Notes: generated by a model not told the origin, from the sequence alone. Numbered from the stretch's first letter, positions 1 through 9,124 are shown. The stretch: DNA of 64,000 nt from Saccharothrix sp. HUAS TT1 (GCF_040744945.1 NZ_CP160453.1:434001-498000), one strand, 5' to 3'. Numbers and translations: made by a program.

Positions 1-771
1 CGCGTTGCGGTCGCCCTCGAACAGGCTGACGTGCGTGTGCATGCCGCTGCCCGGCTGGTCGGTGAACGGCTTCGGCATGAACGAGGCCCGCACGCCCTGG
101 GTGATCGCCACTTCCTTGATCACGTACCGGAACGTCATCACGTTGTCGGCCATGGTCAGGGCGTCGGCGTAGCGCAGGTCGATCTCCTGCTGGCCGGGCG
201 CGCCCTCGTGGTGGCTGAACTCGACCGAGATGCCCATCGCCTCCAGCGCCTCGATGGCGTGCCGGCGGAAGTGGGTCGCGGTCTCGTGGCTGGTCTGGTC
301 GAAGAAACCGCCGTTGTCCGCCGGGACCGGCTCGCGCCCGTCGTCCGGCAGGCCCTTGAGCAGGAAGAACTCCATCTCGGGGTGCACGTAGCAGGTGAAG
401 CCCGCCTCGCTGGCCCTGGCCAGGGCGCGGCGCAGCACGTGCCTCGGGTCCGCCCACGACGGCGAGCCGTCCGGCATCGCGATGTCGCAGAACATCCGCG
501 CCGAGTAGTGGCTCTTGTCCGGCGTCTGCCAGGGCAGCACCTGGAACGTCGACGGGTCCGGCTTGGCCACCATGTCCGACTCGTACACCCGGGCGAAGCC
601 CTCGATGGCCGAACCGTCGAAGCCGATGCCCTCGCTGAAGGCGCCTTCCAGCTCGGCGGGCGCGATGGCCACCGACTTGAGGAAGCCCAAGACGTCGGTG
701 AACCAGAGCCGGACGAACCGGATGTCGCGTTCCTCAAGGGTGCGGAGCACGAACTCCTGCTGGCGGTTCAT
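1..771 (-). CDS. glnA2: Glutamine synthetase, GlnA2-like type I (3' part outside window)
   Basis: ATP-dependent ligation of ammonia to glutamate, or a related gamma-glutamyl ligation: some actinobacterial GlnA paralogues act on other amines. The first 257 residues are present and the C-terminus lies beyond the window edge. The N-terminus MNRQQEFVLRTLEERDIRFV and the segments GIGFDGSAIEG, FCDIAMPDGSPSWADPRHVLRR, EFSHHEGAPGQQEIDL and GSGMHTH match my recollection of M. tuberculosis GlnA2 more closely than GlnA1. The HHEGAPGQQEID metal/glutamate-binding segment and the GMHTH segment are intact. The start ATG has a TAGGCT hexamer 7 nt upstream and no Shine-Dalgarno, so translation is probably leaderless. 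In M. tuberculosis glnA2 lies beside caeA/caeB and panB, whose relatives also occur downstream here. Identification is firm; the paralogue assignment is from memory. Confidence 0.93.
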   Translation of the reverse strand, partial: MNRQQEFVLRTLEERDIRFVRLWFTDVLGFLKSVAIAPAELEGAFSEGIGFDGSAIEGFARVYESDMVAKPDPSTFQVLPWQTPDKSHYSARMFCDIAMPDGSPSWADPRHVLRRALARASEAGFTCYVHPEMEFFLLKGLPDDGREPVPADNGGFFDQTSHETATHFRRHAIEALEAMGISVEFSHHEGAPGQQEIDLRYADALTMADNVMTFRYVIKEVAITQGVRASFMPKPFTDQPGSGMHTHVSLFEGDRNA

Positions 772-778
772 GACCCGA

Positions 779-784
779 AGCCTA
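779..784 (-). promoter_or_regulatory. -10 hexamer TAGGCT of glnA2, leaderless-type
   Basis: TAGGCT lies 7 nt before the glnA2 ATG. This spacing would put the transcription start on or next to the A of the start codon. No purine-rich ribosome site is present between them. Confidence 0.55.
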
Positions 785-909
785 GGTAAGGACGGTTAAC
801 CCCGCGTTGCCGACTCGGCGGAAAGCGCCGAGCCGTCGCCGACGTCCGGCGATTGCGCTGGTCACGGGTTCGCGTCGGTGTTCGGCCGAACCCGCGGGGC
901 GGCTGGATC

Positions 910-915
910 TACGAT
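910..915 (+). promoter_or_regulatory. -10 hexamer TACGAT of the lprG-like gene, leaderless-type
   Basis: TACGAT is followed by 7 nt and then the ATG at 923. This arrangement supports the ATG as the start over the in-frame upstream codons. Confidence 0.55.
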
Positions 916-922
916 TCGACCC

Positions 923-1576
923 ATGCTCCCTCGTCGCGCCCTGATCGGGTCGCTCGTGCTCGCGCTCGTGGCGGGCTGCACGTCCTCCGGCGGCGGCGCC
1001 GGTTCCCTGCCCGCCGGACCGGAACTGCTGGCCAGGACCGCCGAGGGCATGAAGGCGGTGACCAGCACCCACTTCACGATCGAGGTCGACGGCGAGCTGC
1101 CGGACGTGCCGGTGAAGGACGCCGAGGGCGACCTGAACGCCCGGGGCGAGTCCACGGGTCGGGCGAAGGTCGTGCAGTTCGGCCAGCTCATCGAGGTCGA
1201 GTACGTGCTGGTCGAGCAGGACCTGTACTTCAAGGGGCCGACCGGCGGGTTCACCAAGCTGCCCGCGGCGCTGGCGGGCCAGGTGTACGACCCGACCGCG
1301 ATCCTCGACCCGGACGAGGGCGTGGCCAGGGTGCTGGCCGACGCGCGGGACGCGAAGACGGTGTCCTCGGACGACGGGGTGACCGTCGTGACGGCGACCG
1401 TGCCGAAGGACGTGGTCGCCGGGTTGGTGCCGGGCATCGACGCGGACGTGGCGTCGGAGTTCTCGATCCGTGACGACAAGCTGCAGAAGGCGCTGTTCAC
1501 GCTGCCGGGCGGGGCGAAGGTGACGATCGGGCTGTCCGACTTCAACAAGCCCGTCACCGTGTCGCCGCCGGCGTGA
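923..1576 (+). CDS. lprG: LppX/LprG-family lipoprotein
   Basis: A 217-residue lipoprotein of the LppX_LprAFG fold, which in mycobacteria carries triacylated lipids or lipoglycans between the membrane and outer envelope. The N-terminus [19 protein letters not shown] is a lipoprotein signal with lipobox LVAGC. The rest is a beta-rich domain with the family pattern of a Thr/Ser-His-Phe strand (TSTHFTIEV), a VxF-type strand and a closing [15 protein letters not shown] segment. The start at 923 gives a clean signal peptide; an upstream in-frame start would add an unlikely extension. Its stop overlaps the GTG of the next gene (GTGA), which encodes a P55-like exporter. The same pairing exists as lprG-Rv1410c in mycobacteria, so the two proteins probably export lipid together. 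The gene symbol follows that synteny. Confidence 0.82.
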   Translation: MLPRRALIGSLVLALVAGCTSSGGGAGSLPAGPELLARTAEGMKAVTSTHFTIEVDGELPDVPVKDAEGDLNARGESTGRAKVVQFGQLIEVEYVLVEQDLYFKGPTGGFTKLPAALAGQVYDPTAILDPDEGVARVLADARDAKTVSSDDGVTVVTATVPKDVVAGLVPGIDADVASEFSIRDDKLQKALFTLPGGAKVTIGLSDFNKPVTVSPPA

Positions 1577-3087
1577 GCGCGGTGGTGGCCGGCTCGGCGG
1601 TCCGGGCGCGGCGGTTGGCGATCGGGGCGGGCGCGACGGCGGTGCTGCTGGGCGCGCTGGACGCGTACGTGGTCGTCGGCGTGCTCGTGGACGTGGTGCG
1701 CGACCTCGGCATCCCGGTGAACCACCTGGAGCGCGCGACGCCCGTGGTGACCGGCTACCTGCTCGGGTACGTGGCCGGGATGCCGCTGCTCGGCCAGCTG
1801 TCGGACCGGTTCGGCCGGCGGCTGGTGCTGCACCTGTGCCTGATCGGGTTCGCGGTCGGCTCGGCGGTGACCGCGCTGGCGGGCGACCTGCCGCTGCTGG
1901 TGGCCGGGCGGGTGGTGCAGGGGCTGGCCGGTGGCGCGCTGCTGCCGGTGACGATGGCGCTGGTCGCCGACCTGTGGGCGGCCGAACGGCGGGCGTCGGC
2001 GTTGGGCGTGGTGGGCGCGGCGCAGGAGTTGGGCAGCGTGCTGGGCACGTTGTACGGCGTGGGGCTGGCGTCGTTGTTCAACGCCTGGTCGTTCTTCGAG
2101 TCCGTCGAGCCGCAGAGCTGGCGGTGGGTGTTCTGGGTGAACCTGCCGCTGGCCGCGGTCGCGATGGTGGTCGTGCAGCTGACCGTGCCGCGGTCGGTGC
2201 GGTCCGCGGTGCGGATCGACGTCGTCGGCGGCGGGTTGCTGGCGCTGGCGCTGTCGTCGCTGGTGGTCGGGCTCTACAACCCGGACCCGGCGCGCGCGGT
2301 GCTGCCGCCGTGGGGGTGGCCCGCGCTCGGGGCGTCGGCGGTGGTGTTCGCCGGGTTCGTGCTGTGGGAGCGGCGGTCGTCCGTGCGGCTGCTCGACCCG
2401 GCGGGGGTGGCCATGCGGCCGTTCCTGGCGTCGCTGGGCGTGTCGTTGGCGACCGGTGCGGCGCTGATGGTGACGTTGGTGGACGTGGAGCTGTTCGCGC
2501 AGACCGTGCTGGGGCGCGACTCGGCCGCGGCGGCGGGGATGCTGGCGCGGTTCCTGGTCGCGCTGCCGGTGGGCGCGCTGGTCGGCGGGTGGCTGGCGGC
2601 GCGGACGCGGCTCGGTGACCGGTGGGTGTCGTTCGCGGGGCTGGCGCTGGCGGCGGGCGCGTACGTGCTGATCGCGCAGTGGCCCGCGTCGGTGTCGTCG
2701 TTCGTGGTGGGGCGGGACCTGGCGGTGGCCGGGTTCGGGCTGGGGCTGGTGATCGCGCCGGTGTCGGCGGCGGTGCTGCGGGTGGTGCCCGACGACCGGC
2801 ACGGTGTCGCTTCCGCCGCCGTGGTGGTCGCGCGGATGACGGGCATGCTGGTCGGCGTGGCCGGGTTGTCGGCCTGGGGGCTGCACCGGTTCCGGGAGCT
2901 GACGGCGGACCTGGACACGCCGCTGCCGTTCGGGGTGTCGCCGGAGGAGTTCGCCGAGAAGGCGGCGGCCTACCGGGAGGCGCTGACGGCCGCGCTGCTG
3001 ACCGAGTACCACGAGATCTTCTGGATCACGGCGGTGATCTGCGCGGTCGGCGCGGCGGTGTCGTTGCTGCTGCCCCGCGTCCGGTGA
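1573..3087 (+). CDS. MFS exporter, P55 (Rv1410c)-like
   Basis: A 504-residue major facilitator with 12-14 predicted membrane segments. Motif A reads [10 protein letters not shown] at about residues 74-83, after two initial helices. A loop containing [19 protein letters not shown] sits after helix 6, and [19 protein letters not shown] forms an extended soluble segment before the last helix. Such an outward extension is a feature of the mycobacterial P55 exporter. The GTG start overlaps the stop of the lprG-like gene by 4 nt, so translation is coupled. In mycobacteria the LprG-P55 pair moves triacylglycerol and lipoglycans outward and affects drug tolerance. A DHA2-type drug exporter is the alternative, but the lipoprotein partner favours the P55 role. 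Confidence 0.8.
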   Translation: MSAVVAGSAVRARRLAIGAGATAVLLGALDAYVVVGVLVDVVRDLGIPVNHLERATPVVTGYLLGYVAGMPLLGQLSDRFGRRLVLHLCLIGFAVGSAVTALAGDLPLLVAGRVVQGLAGGALLPVTMALVADLWAAERRASALGVVGAAQELGSVLGTLYGVGLASLFNAWSFFESVEPQSWRWVFWVNLPLAAVAMVVVQLTVPRSVRSAVRIDVVGGGLLALALSSLVVGLYNPDPARAVLPPWGWPALGASAVVFAGFVLWERRSSVRLLDPAGVAMRPFLASLGVSLATGAALMVTLVDVELFAQTVLGRDSAAAAGMLARFLVALPVGALVGGWLAARTRLGDRWVSFAGLALAAGAYVLIAQWPASVSSFVVGRDLAVAGFGLGLVIAPVSAAVLRVVPDDRHGVASAAVVVARMTGMLVGVAGLSAWGLHRFRELTADLDTPLPFGVSPEEFAEKAAAYREALTAALLTEYHEIFWITAVICAVGAAVSLLLPRVR

Positions 3088-3106
3088 TCGCAACGGTTCG
3101 GTTGGT

Positions 3107-3112
3107 TATCAT
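3107..3112 (+). promoter_or_regulatory. -10 hexamer TATCAT of the tetR-like gene, leaderless-type
   Basis: TATCAT ends 6 nt before the GTG start at 3119. It sits in the 31-nt gap after the exporter gene, so the regulator can be transcribed separately. Confidence 0.5.
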
Positions 3113-3118
3113 CGCGGC

Positions 3119-3706
3119 GTGGCCTGGAACACCGAGGAGACGCGTCGGCGCCTGAAGGAGGCGGCGGTCGTCGAGTTCGCCGCGCACGGGTTGGCGGGCA
3201 CCCGGGTGGAGCGGATCGCGGCGCGGGCCGGGGTGAACAAGGAACGGCTCTACAACTACTTCGGCGACAAGGAGCAGTTGTTCAACGCCGTGCTGTCGGA
3301 CGAGCTGGCCAGGATCGCGGCGGCGGTGCCGTTCGAGCCGGTGCGGGACGTCGGCGAGTACGCGGGCCGGTGCTTCGACTACCACCTGGCGAACCCGCAC
3401 CTGGTGCGGTTGCTGCAGTGGGAGGCGCTGGCGTACGGGGACGGCGCGGTGGCCGACGAGGAGGGGCGGGCGGCGCACTACCGGCGGAAGGTCGAGGCTT
3501 TCCGGACCGCGCAGGCGGACGGCGTGCTGGACGCGTCGCCGGGCGCGGCCGACCTGGTGTTCATGATCATGTCGTTGACGTCGTGGTGGCTGGCCGTGCC
3601 CCAGGTGGCCCGGATGGTGACGGGCCCGGAGGACGCCGACCGCCGCCGTGCGGCCGTGGTCGAGGCGGCGCGGCGGCTGGCGGCGCAGGTCACGCCGGCG
3701 CGGTAG
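3119..3706 (+). CDS. TetR-family transcriptional regulator
   Basis: A 195-residue one-component repressor. The N-terminal helix-turn-helix is clear: RLKEAAVVEFAAHGLAGTRV then ERIAARAGVNKERLYNYFGDKEQLF (about residues 10-60). This is followed by an all-helical ligand and dimer domain with a Trp pair in SLTSWWLAVPQV. It lies just after the P55-like exporter and its 3' end overlaps the 3' end of the convergent MFS gene by 17 nt. Control of one of these two exporters is plausible but not shown. Confidence 0.88.
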   Translation: MAWNTEETRRRLKEAAVVEFAAHGLAGTRVERIAARAGVNKERLYNYFGDKEQLFNAVLSDELARIAAAVPFEPVRDVGEYAGRCFDYHLANPHLVRLLQWEALAYGDGAVADEEGRAAHYRRKVEAFRTAQADGVLDASPGAADLVFMIMSLTSWWLAVPQVARMVTGPEDADRRRAAVVEAARRLAAQVTPAR

Positions 3707-4859
3707 CGGGCGCCGGGCCGAGGGCGACGACGCCCGCCGCGACCACCAGCAGGGCGGCGAGGGTGAGGCAGATCGCGGCGAAACCGGCCGGGGCCAGGGC
3801 CGTCACCAGGACCGGGCTGATGCCGCAGCCCAGGCCGACCAGGAAGCCGTAGCCCGCCAGGGCCGCGCCCCTCGACTCGCCGGACGCCCGGCCGACCAGC
3901 GCCACCAGGGCCGGGATGGTGACCGCCAGGCCCGCCACGAAGACCGCGCTGCCGACGAGCAGCACCGGGAGCGTGGTGGAGCCGGCTTCCAGCGCCAGGC
4001 CGGCGGCGGCCACCAGGAACGCCGCGGGCGCGACCCGGTGCGGGCCGAAGCGGGTGATCAGCGGGCCGGCGAACAGGCCCAGCGCGATGCCGGGCAGGCC
4101 GGGCAGGCGCAGTAGCAGGAGGTCGGCGGCGGCGTGGATGCCGTAGCGCTCACCGACGGTCGTGGTCAGGGCGGTGTACATGCCGACGAACGTCAGCAGG
4201 AGGGTGATCGCGCCCGCGTAGGCCACGAGGAGTGGCGGACGGCGGAGAAGACCACCCAGGCTGGTGAACGTCGTCGCCAGTGGGGTGGGAGTCGGGCGGG
4301 GGATCTTGGGCAGGCGGGTGACCGCCAGTGCCACTGCCAGCAGTGCGGGGACCAGGAGCCAGAAGACCCAGCGCCAGCCGATGGCCTTGTCCACGCCCAG
4401 GGCGTACGCCTGGCCGATCAGGCCCGCCAGCAGGAACGAGCCGGACACCGCCGTCACGCCCACCGCGCGGCGTGCGGGCGGGAGGGCTTCGGCGACGTAG
4501 GCCAGGGACACGGACGGGATCGCGGCGGCGAGGAAGCCCTGGACGGCGCGGGCGGCCAGCAGCGGGGCGAAGGCGGTGGACGTGCCCGCGACGAGGCCGA
4601 CCACGGCGCCCGCGGCGAGGCCGAAGGCCATCACGTGGCGGCGGTCGTAGCGGTCGGAGATGGTGCCGAAGACCAGGTTGCCCAGCGCGAACGCGAACCC
4701 GAAGCCGCCGCCGACCCACGAGGCCGCGGAGAGGGTGACGTCGTAGCGGTCGGCCACGCCGGGGAGCAGCGGGACGGTCAGGTAGAGCTGGCCCACCGCC
4801 AGGATCACGGCGGCGACGAGGGTGGCGATCAGCAGGGGTGGGCGGGTCGGCCTGGGCAC
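3690..4859 (-). CDS. MFS transporter, Bcr/AraJ-like drug or metabolite exporter
   Basis: A 389-residue transporter with about 12 membrane helices. Motif A is NLVFGTISDRYDRRHV in the loop after helix 2, and GIGWRWVFW follows helix 5. The GTG at 4859 is chosen because GAGGAGC lies just upstream with good spacing. A TTG at 4877 in the same frame would start inside an inverted repeat and has no ribosome site. The C-terminus overlaps the tetR-like gene tail to tail. The substrate cannot be inferred. An inverted repeat, TCCAAC-N6-GTTGGA, lies just upstream of the start and could be an operator. Confidence 0.82.
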   Translation of the reverse strand: MPRPTRPPLLIATLVAAVILAVGQLYLTVPLLPGVADRYDVTLSAASWVGGGFGFAFALGNLVFGTISDRYDRRHVMAFGLAAGAVVGLVAGTSTAFAPLLAARAVQGFLAAAIPSVSLAYVAEALPPARRAVGVTAVSGSFLLAGLIGQAYALGVDKAIGWRWVFWLLVPALLAVALAVTRLPKIPRPTPTPLATTFTSLGGLLRRPPLLVAYAGAITLLLTFVGMYTALTTTVGERYGIHAAADLLLLRLPGLPGIALGLFAGPLITRFGPHRVAPAAFLVAAAGLALEAGSTTLPVLLVGSAVFVAGLAVTIPALVALVGRASGESRGAALAGYGFLVGLGCGISPVLVTALAPAGFAAICLTLAALLVVAAGVVALGPAPATAPA

Positions 4860-4872
4860 GGCGCTCCTCGGT

Positions 4873-4890
4873 TCCAACGCTCGGGTTGGA
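4873..4890. promoter_or_regulatory. Inverted repeat TCCAAC-N6-GTTGGA, putative operator
   Basis: A perfect 6-bp-arm inverted repeat immediately upstream of the ribosome site of the MFS gene. Another TCCAAC half-site occurs nearby at about 4919. The position between promoter and gene suits a repressor. The regulator is unknown; the TetR gene at the other end of the transporter is a candidate. Confidence 0.35.
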
Positions 4891-5017
4891 CTTGACCGTA
4901 CGCCGGAGCCGTCGCCGACTCCAACGGTGGAGATGGAATGTGCGGCGAGTCACCGGGGTGCAGGTGGACCACTCGGGCGGGTGACATGCGCTGCGGGCGG
5001 GCGGCAACGGACGGACC

Positions 5018-5659
5018 ATGGCCCGCATGACGTATCCAGAGGCGAACACCGCTGGTCAGGCCGCGCGGGGTGAGTTGCGGGCCGGTCAGCCGAAGGCGTT
5101 GTGGATCACCTTTGGGGTGATCACCGTGGTGATCGGACTGGCGGTGATGCTGTGGCCGGGCCTGACGGTGCTCGCGGCGGCCGTCCTGTTCGGCGTGCAG
5201 CTGCTGGTCACCGGGGTGTTCTGGCTGGTGGGCTCGTTCAGCGCGGACTCGATGGGCCACCGGCGGTGGTTGTCGGCGGTGGCCGGGCTGCTGGCGCTGG
5301 TGGCGGGGATCCTGTGCTTGCGCGAGCCGTTCCAGACGGTGGCGGTGCTGGCGTTGCTGCTGGGGGCGACCTGGGTCGTCGGCGGGGTGGCCGAGGTCTT
5401 CCACGGGTTCGGGAACAGCGGGTGGGCGGTGTTCTCCGGGGTGGTGACCACGATCGGGGGAATTGTGGTGCTGGTGTGGCCGGTGGCGAGCGTGATCGCG
5501 CTGGCCTGGCTGCTCGCCGTCGTGCTGGTGGTGTTCGGGGCGCTGGCCATCGCGGGCGCGATCGGCGCCGGTCACTCGCCGAAGGCCGGCACCCGCACCG
5601 CGCCCACCACCGGCACGAGCGGGCCGACGGGCACGACCGGCACCACGGCAACCGCCTAG
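5018..5659 (+). CDS. HdeD/DUF308-family membrane protein
   Basis: A 213-residue protein with six predicted transmembrane helices arranged as three hairpins, the pattern of the HdeD (DUF308) family named after an E. coli acid-resistance membrane protein. Glycine-rich turns such as LWPGLTVLAAAVLFGVQLLVTG and FHGFGNSGWAVFSGVVTTIGG are typical. The C-terminus is a Thr/Gly/Pro tail (TRTAPTTGTSGPTGTTGTT). The gene stands alone between two minus-strand genes. The molecular role in actinobacteria is unknown. Confidence 0.8.
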   Translation: MARMTYPEANTAGQAARGELRAGQPKALWITFGVITVVIGLAVMLWPGLTVLAAAVLFGVQLLVTGVFWLVGSFSADSMGHRRWLSAVAGLLALVAGILCLREPFQTVAVLALLLGATWVVGGVAEVFHGFGNSGWAVFSGVVTTIGGIVVLVWPVASVIALAWLLAVVLVVFGALAIAGAIGAGHSPKAGTRTAPTTGTSGPTGTTGTTATA

Positions 5660-5760
5660 GCCACGCTCGACGCACGCCGACTGCGGCCGGTGGGATTGCA
5701 CGGCCGACAGCTCGGAGGGATGGGCGCGGGCAGCGGGGTGGGGTGCCGGTTGCCCCTCTG

Positions 5761-7476
5761 TCAGCCCTCGCGCCAGCCGCTGGTGATCGGCAGGCGGCGG
5801 TCGCGGCCGAAGGCCTTGAAGGTGATCTTGGTGCCCGGCGGGTACTGGCGGCGCTTGTACTCGGCCTTGTCGACCATGCGCAGGACCTTGTCGATGAGCT
5901 CGTGCGAGAAGCCCATCGCGATCAGGTCGCGGTACCCCTTGTCCCCCTCCACGTAGTCGTCCAGCACGGAGTCGAGCAGGTCGTAGTCCGGCAGCGAGTC
6001 GGTGTCGACCTGGCCCGGGCGCAGCTCGGCCGACGGCGGCTTGGTGATCGAGTTCTCCGGGATCGGCGGCACCTCCCCCAGCTTCTCCGCCTGCGCGTTG
6101 CGCCACCGCGCCAGGTCCCACACCAGCGTCTTGAGCACGTCCTTGATCGGCGCGAACCCGCCGACCGCGTCGCCGTAGATGGTCGAGTAGCCCACCGCCA
6201 GCTCGGTCTTGTTGCCGGTGGCCAGCACCAGGTGGCCGTGCTGGTTCGACAACCCCATCAACGTCACGCCGCGGCACCGGGCCTGGACGTTCTCCTCCGC
6301 CAGCCCGGTCAGCCCGAGCTGGTCGACGAACACGGCGACCATGTCCGCGATCGGCTGCTCCGAGTAGTGGCAGCCGGTGCGCTGGGCCAGGTCGTGCGCG
6401 TCGGACTTCGAGTGGTCCGACGAGTACACCGACGGCATGGACACGCCGTACACGTTGTCGGCGCCGAGGGCGTCCACCGACAGGGAGGCCACCACGGCCG
6501 AGTCGATGCCGCCGGACAGCCCGAGGACGACCGAGCGGAAGCCGTTCTTGTGCGCGTAGTCCCGCAGGCCGGTGACGAGGGCGTGCCACACCTCCGCCTC
6601 GTCGGACAGCGGCTCGGCGGGCTGCGGGACGGGCAGCGGGTCGTAGGTCGGGAGCGGGTCATGGGTCAAGGATCGGCGGTGGACCACAAACCCGCCGTAA
6701 CCACCTTCGGTCCTGGGCGTCCCGCCCGGCAGGTCCAGGTCCAGCACGACCAGGTGCTCCACGAACTGGGGCGCGCGGGTGATCAGCGAACCGTCCGCGG
6801 TGACCACCATCGTGTCACCGTCGAACACCAGCTCGTCCTGCCCGCCGATCAGGTTCACGTACGCCAGCGGCGCGCCCGCCTCGACCGCCCGCCGCGCCAC
6901 CAGCGGCAGCCGGGCGTCGTCCTTCTTGCGCTCGTAGGGCGACGCGTTCGGCGAGACCACCAGGTCCACCCCGGCCTCGCCGAGCGCCGCGATCGGACCG
7001 CCGTCCTGCCACAGGTCCTCGCAGATCACCATGCCGACCTCAAGACCGTGCACGCGCACGACGTCCAGAGTGTCGCCGGGCGTGAAGTACCGGCGCTCGT
7101 CGAACACCCCGTAATTGGGCAGGTGGTGCTTGTACTGCCGAGCCACCACCTCACCCCGGTGCAGCACGGCGGCGGCGTTGCGCATGCCGTGCTCGTCGCG
7201 GTCGAGGTAGCCGACGAACACCGCCAGCTCGCCGCACCCCGCGTCGTCCAGCGCGGTGGCGAGCCCGGTCAGGGCGTCCTTGGACGCCTCGGCGAACGAC
7301 ACCCGCAGCGCCAGGTCCTCGACCGGGTACCCGGTCAGCGCCATCTCGGGGAAGACCGCCAGGTGGGCGCCGGCCTCGACGGCCTTGCGGGACCACTCGA
7401 GGACGAGTTCGGTGTTGCCCGTCAGGTCGCCGACACAGGCGTTGACCTGGGCGAGGGCGAGTCGGAGCTGTGGCAT
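5761..7476 (-). CDS. nadE: Glutamine-dependent NAD+ synthetase
   Basis: Final step of NAD biosynthesis: ATP-dependent amidation of nicotinate adenine dinucleotide with ammonia from glutamine. The protein has 571 residues in two domains. The N-terminal nitrilase-like glutaminase carries the Glu-Lys-Cys triad at E44 (FPEMALTGYP), K116 (QYKHHLPNYGVFDE) and C152 (MVICEDLW). The C-terminal synthetase has the pyrophosphate loop SGGIDS at 321-326 and the LATGNKTELAVGY segment. Length is that of the shorter bacterial two-domain enzymes; M. tuberculosis NadE is longer. The ATG at 7476 is chosen because the next residues PQLRLALAQVNACVGD begin the nitrilase fold; further upstream codons are not homologous in character. 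Confidence 0.95.
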   Translation of the reverse strand: MPQLRLALAQVNACVGDLTGNTELVLEWSRKAVEAGAHLAVFPEMALTGYPVEDLALRVSFAEASKDALTGLATALDDAGCGELAVFVGYLDRDEHGMRNAAAVLHRGEVVARQYKHHLPNYGVFDERRYFTPGDTLDVVRVHGLEVGMVICEDLWQDGGPIAALGEAGVDLVVSPNASPYERKKDDARLPLVARRAVEAGAPLAYVNLIGGQDELVFDGDTMVVTADGSLITRAPQFVEHLVVLDLDLPGGTPRTEGGYGGFVVHRRSLTHDPLPTYDPLPVPQPAEPLSDEAEVWHALVTGLRDYAHKNGFRSVVLGLSGGIDSAVVASLSVDALGADNVYGVSMPSVYSSDHSKSDAHDLAQRTGCHYSEQPIADMVAVFVDQLGLTGLAEENVQARCRGVTLMGLSNQHGHLVLATGNKTELAVGYSTIYGDAVGGFAPIKDVLKTLVWDLARWRNAQAEKLGEVPPIPENSITKPPSAELRPGQVDTDSLPDYDLLDSVLDDYVEGDKGYRDLIAMGFSHELIDKVLRMVDKAEYKRRQYPPGTKITFKAFGRDRRLPITSGWREG

Positions 7477-7536
7477 GCAGGCATTCTCGCTCACCCGGGG
7501 CGGCCTTGGCGGGCGTTGTGGCGGACGAGTCACACC

Positions 7537-7542
7537 TACGAT
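7537..7542 (+). promoter_or_regulatory. -10 hexamer TACGAT of the peptidase gene, leaderless-type
   Basis: TACGAT is followed by 7 nt and the GTG at 7550. The same hexamer and spacing precede the lprG-like gene at 923. Confidence 0.5.
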
Positions 7543-7549
7543 CGAACGC

Positions 7550-9112
7550 GTGCGCCGTCGGATGATGCTCCTCCTCGCCCTCCCGCTGCTCGCGTCGTGC
7601 ACGAGCGTGCTGCCCGGGTCGCCCACCGCCGGCACCGCGCTGGAGCGGAGAGGGCCGGCCGGGGCGGTGCCGGCGGGGCTGGAGCGGTTCTACGGCCAGC
7701 AGCTGGGCTGGGAGGACTGCGCGCCCTACGCCACGACCGGGTCGTCCACGACGCTGTTCAAGAACAAGAAGTCGATCGAGTGCACCCGGCTGGAAGTGCC
7801 CCTCGACTACGCCGAGCCCGAGGGCCGCACGATCCGGGTCGGCCTGCTGCGGCAGCGCGCGGCCGGTGACCGGATCGGGTCGCTGATCATCAACCCCGGC
7901 GGTCCGGGCGCGTCCGGCATGGCGGCGGCGGCGAGCCTGGGCACGCAGGTCAAGGGTTCCCCGGTGGGTGACAGCTTTGACCTGATCGGGTTCGACCCGC
8001 GCGGCGTCGGGGCGAGCGAGCCGCAGGTCAGGTGCCTGACCAACGAGGAACGGGACGCCGACCGGCTGGACACCGACGTGGACACGTCACCCAGCGGTGT
8101 GGCGGAGACCGAGGCCGAGAACAAGGCGTACGCGGAGAAGTGCGCCGAGGCGACCGGCGTCGACGTGCTGGCCAACATCGGCACCCGGGACGTGGTGCGC
8201 GACCTGGACGTGATGCGGTCCGCGCTCGGCGACGAGAAGCTGACCTACCTCGGCTACTCCTACGGCACGCACATCGGCGCGGCCTACGCGCAGGCGTTCC
8301 CCGGCAACGTGCGGGCGCTCGTGCTGGACGGCGCGGTGGACCCCACGCAGAACCAGGTCGAGTCGCTGATCGCGCAGGGCGCCGGGTTCCAGAAGGCGTT
8401 CGACGCGTTCGCCGCGTGGTGCGCGACCCGGCAGGACTGCGCCCTGGGCAGCGACCCGGCGAAGGCCAACCAGGCGTTCCGCGAGCTGACGCTGCCGCTC
8501 GTGCAGCGGCCGGTGGCGGTGGGCGAGCGGAAGCTGTCGTACAACGACGCGATCACCGGCGCGATCCAGGCGATGTACTCGGAGGAGCTGTGGGCGCCGC
8601 TGAACGCCGGGTTGACCGAGCTGAAGAACAACCGCGGTGACGTGCTCATGCTGCTGGCGGACAACTACTTCGACCGCGACAAGGAAGGCCGGTACTCGAC
8701 CATCACGGACGCGTTCGTCGCGGTGAAGTGCGTGGACGAGCCGCGGATCACGGACAGGGCCGTGCTGGACGACGTCGCGCGGCGGTACAAGGCGGCCGCG
8801 CCGTTCCTGGACGACGGCCAGCCGGCGGCCGGTGCGCTGGACTCGTGCGCGTTCTGGCCCGTGCCGCCGACCGTGCAGGAGCAGGAGCCGGTGTCCGGCC
8901 TGCCGCCGGTGCTGGTGATCTCCACGACCGGCGACCCGGCCACGCCGTACGAGGCGGGCGTCAGCCTGGCGAAGGAGCTGGGCGGCGGGCTGCTGACGTT
9001 CGAGGGCAACCAGCACACCGTCTACCTGCAGGGCAACTCGTGCGTGGACGACGCCGGGGACGAGTACCTGATCGGGTTGGAGCTGCCCGCCGAGGGGACG
9101 CGCTGCTCCTGA
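7550..9112 (+). CDS. Secreted alpha/beta-hydrolase lipoprotein, tripeptidyl aminopeptidase-like (CaeA/SlpD type)
   Basis: A 520-residue exported serine hydrolase. A short lipoprotein signal (RRRMMLLLALPLLASC) ends in lipobox LLASC. The mature protein has the oxyanion segment INPGGPGASG, a DPRGVGAS turn, the nucleophile motif GYSYGT with Ser at about residue 237, and a C-terminal TAP-like domain with Asp in STTGDPATP and His in EGNQHTVY. This is the architecture of Streptomyces tripeptidyl aminopeptidases and mycobacterial CaeA (Rv2224c), which neighbours glnA2 and panB in M. tuberculosis. Likely substrates are N-terminal peptides or esters at the cell surface. The GTG fits a leaderless promoter; the ATG codons at 7562 and 7565 are alternatives. 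Confidence 0.87.
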   Translation: MRRRMMLLLALPLLASCTSVLPGSPTAGTALERRGPAGAVPAGLERFYGQQLGWEDCAPYATTGSSTTLFKNKKSIECTRLEVPLDYAEPEGRTIRVGLLRQRAAGDRIGSLIINPGGPGASGMAAAASLGTQVKGSPVGDSFDLIGFDPRGVGASEPQVRCLTNEERDADRLDTDVDTSPSGVAETEAENKAYAEKCAEATGVDVLANIGTRDVVRDLDVMRSALGDEKLTYLGYSYGTHIGAAYAQAFPGNVRALVLDGAVDPTQNQVESLIAQGAGFQKAFDAFAAWCATRQDCALGSDPAKANQAFRELTLPLVQRPVAVGERKLSYNDAITGAIQAMYSEELWAPLNAGLTELKNNRGDVLMLLADNYFDRDKEGRYSTITDAFVAVKCVDEPRITDRAVLDDVARRYKAAAPFLDDGQPAAGALDSCAFWPVPPTVQEQEPVSGLPPVLVISTTGDPATPYEAGVSLAKELGGGLLTFEGNQHTVYLQGNSCVDDAGDEYLIGLELPAEGTRCS

Positions 9113-9124
9113 CCTCGTGGCGGG

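Noticed and set aside
862..3093. Long minus-strand open frame (743 codons) opposite the lprG-like and P55-like genes
   Set aside because: It is an antisense shadow: the encoded protein is a low-complexity His/Arg/Gln-rich string, while the plus strand has clear families with G/C-ended codons.
5101..7869. Very long plus-strand open frame (922 codons) across the HdeD-like and nadE regions
   Set aside because: Arg/Val/His-rich composition without domains, running opposite to a certain nadE. Produced by high GC.
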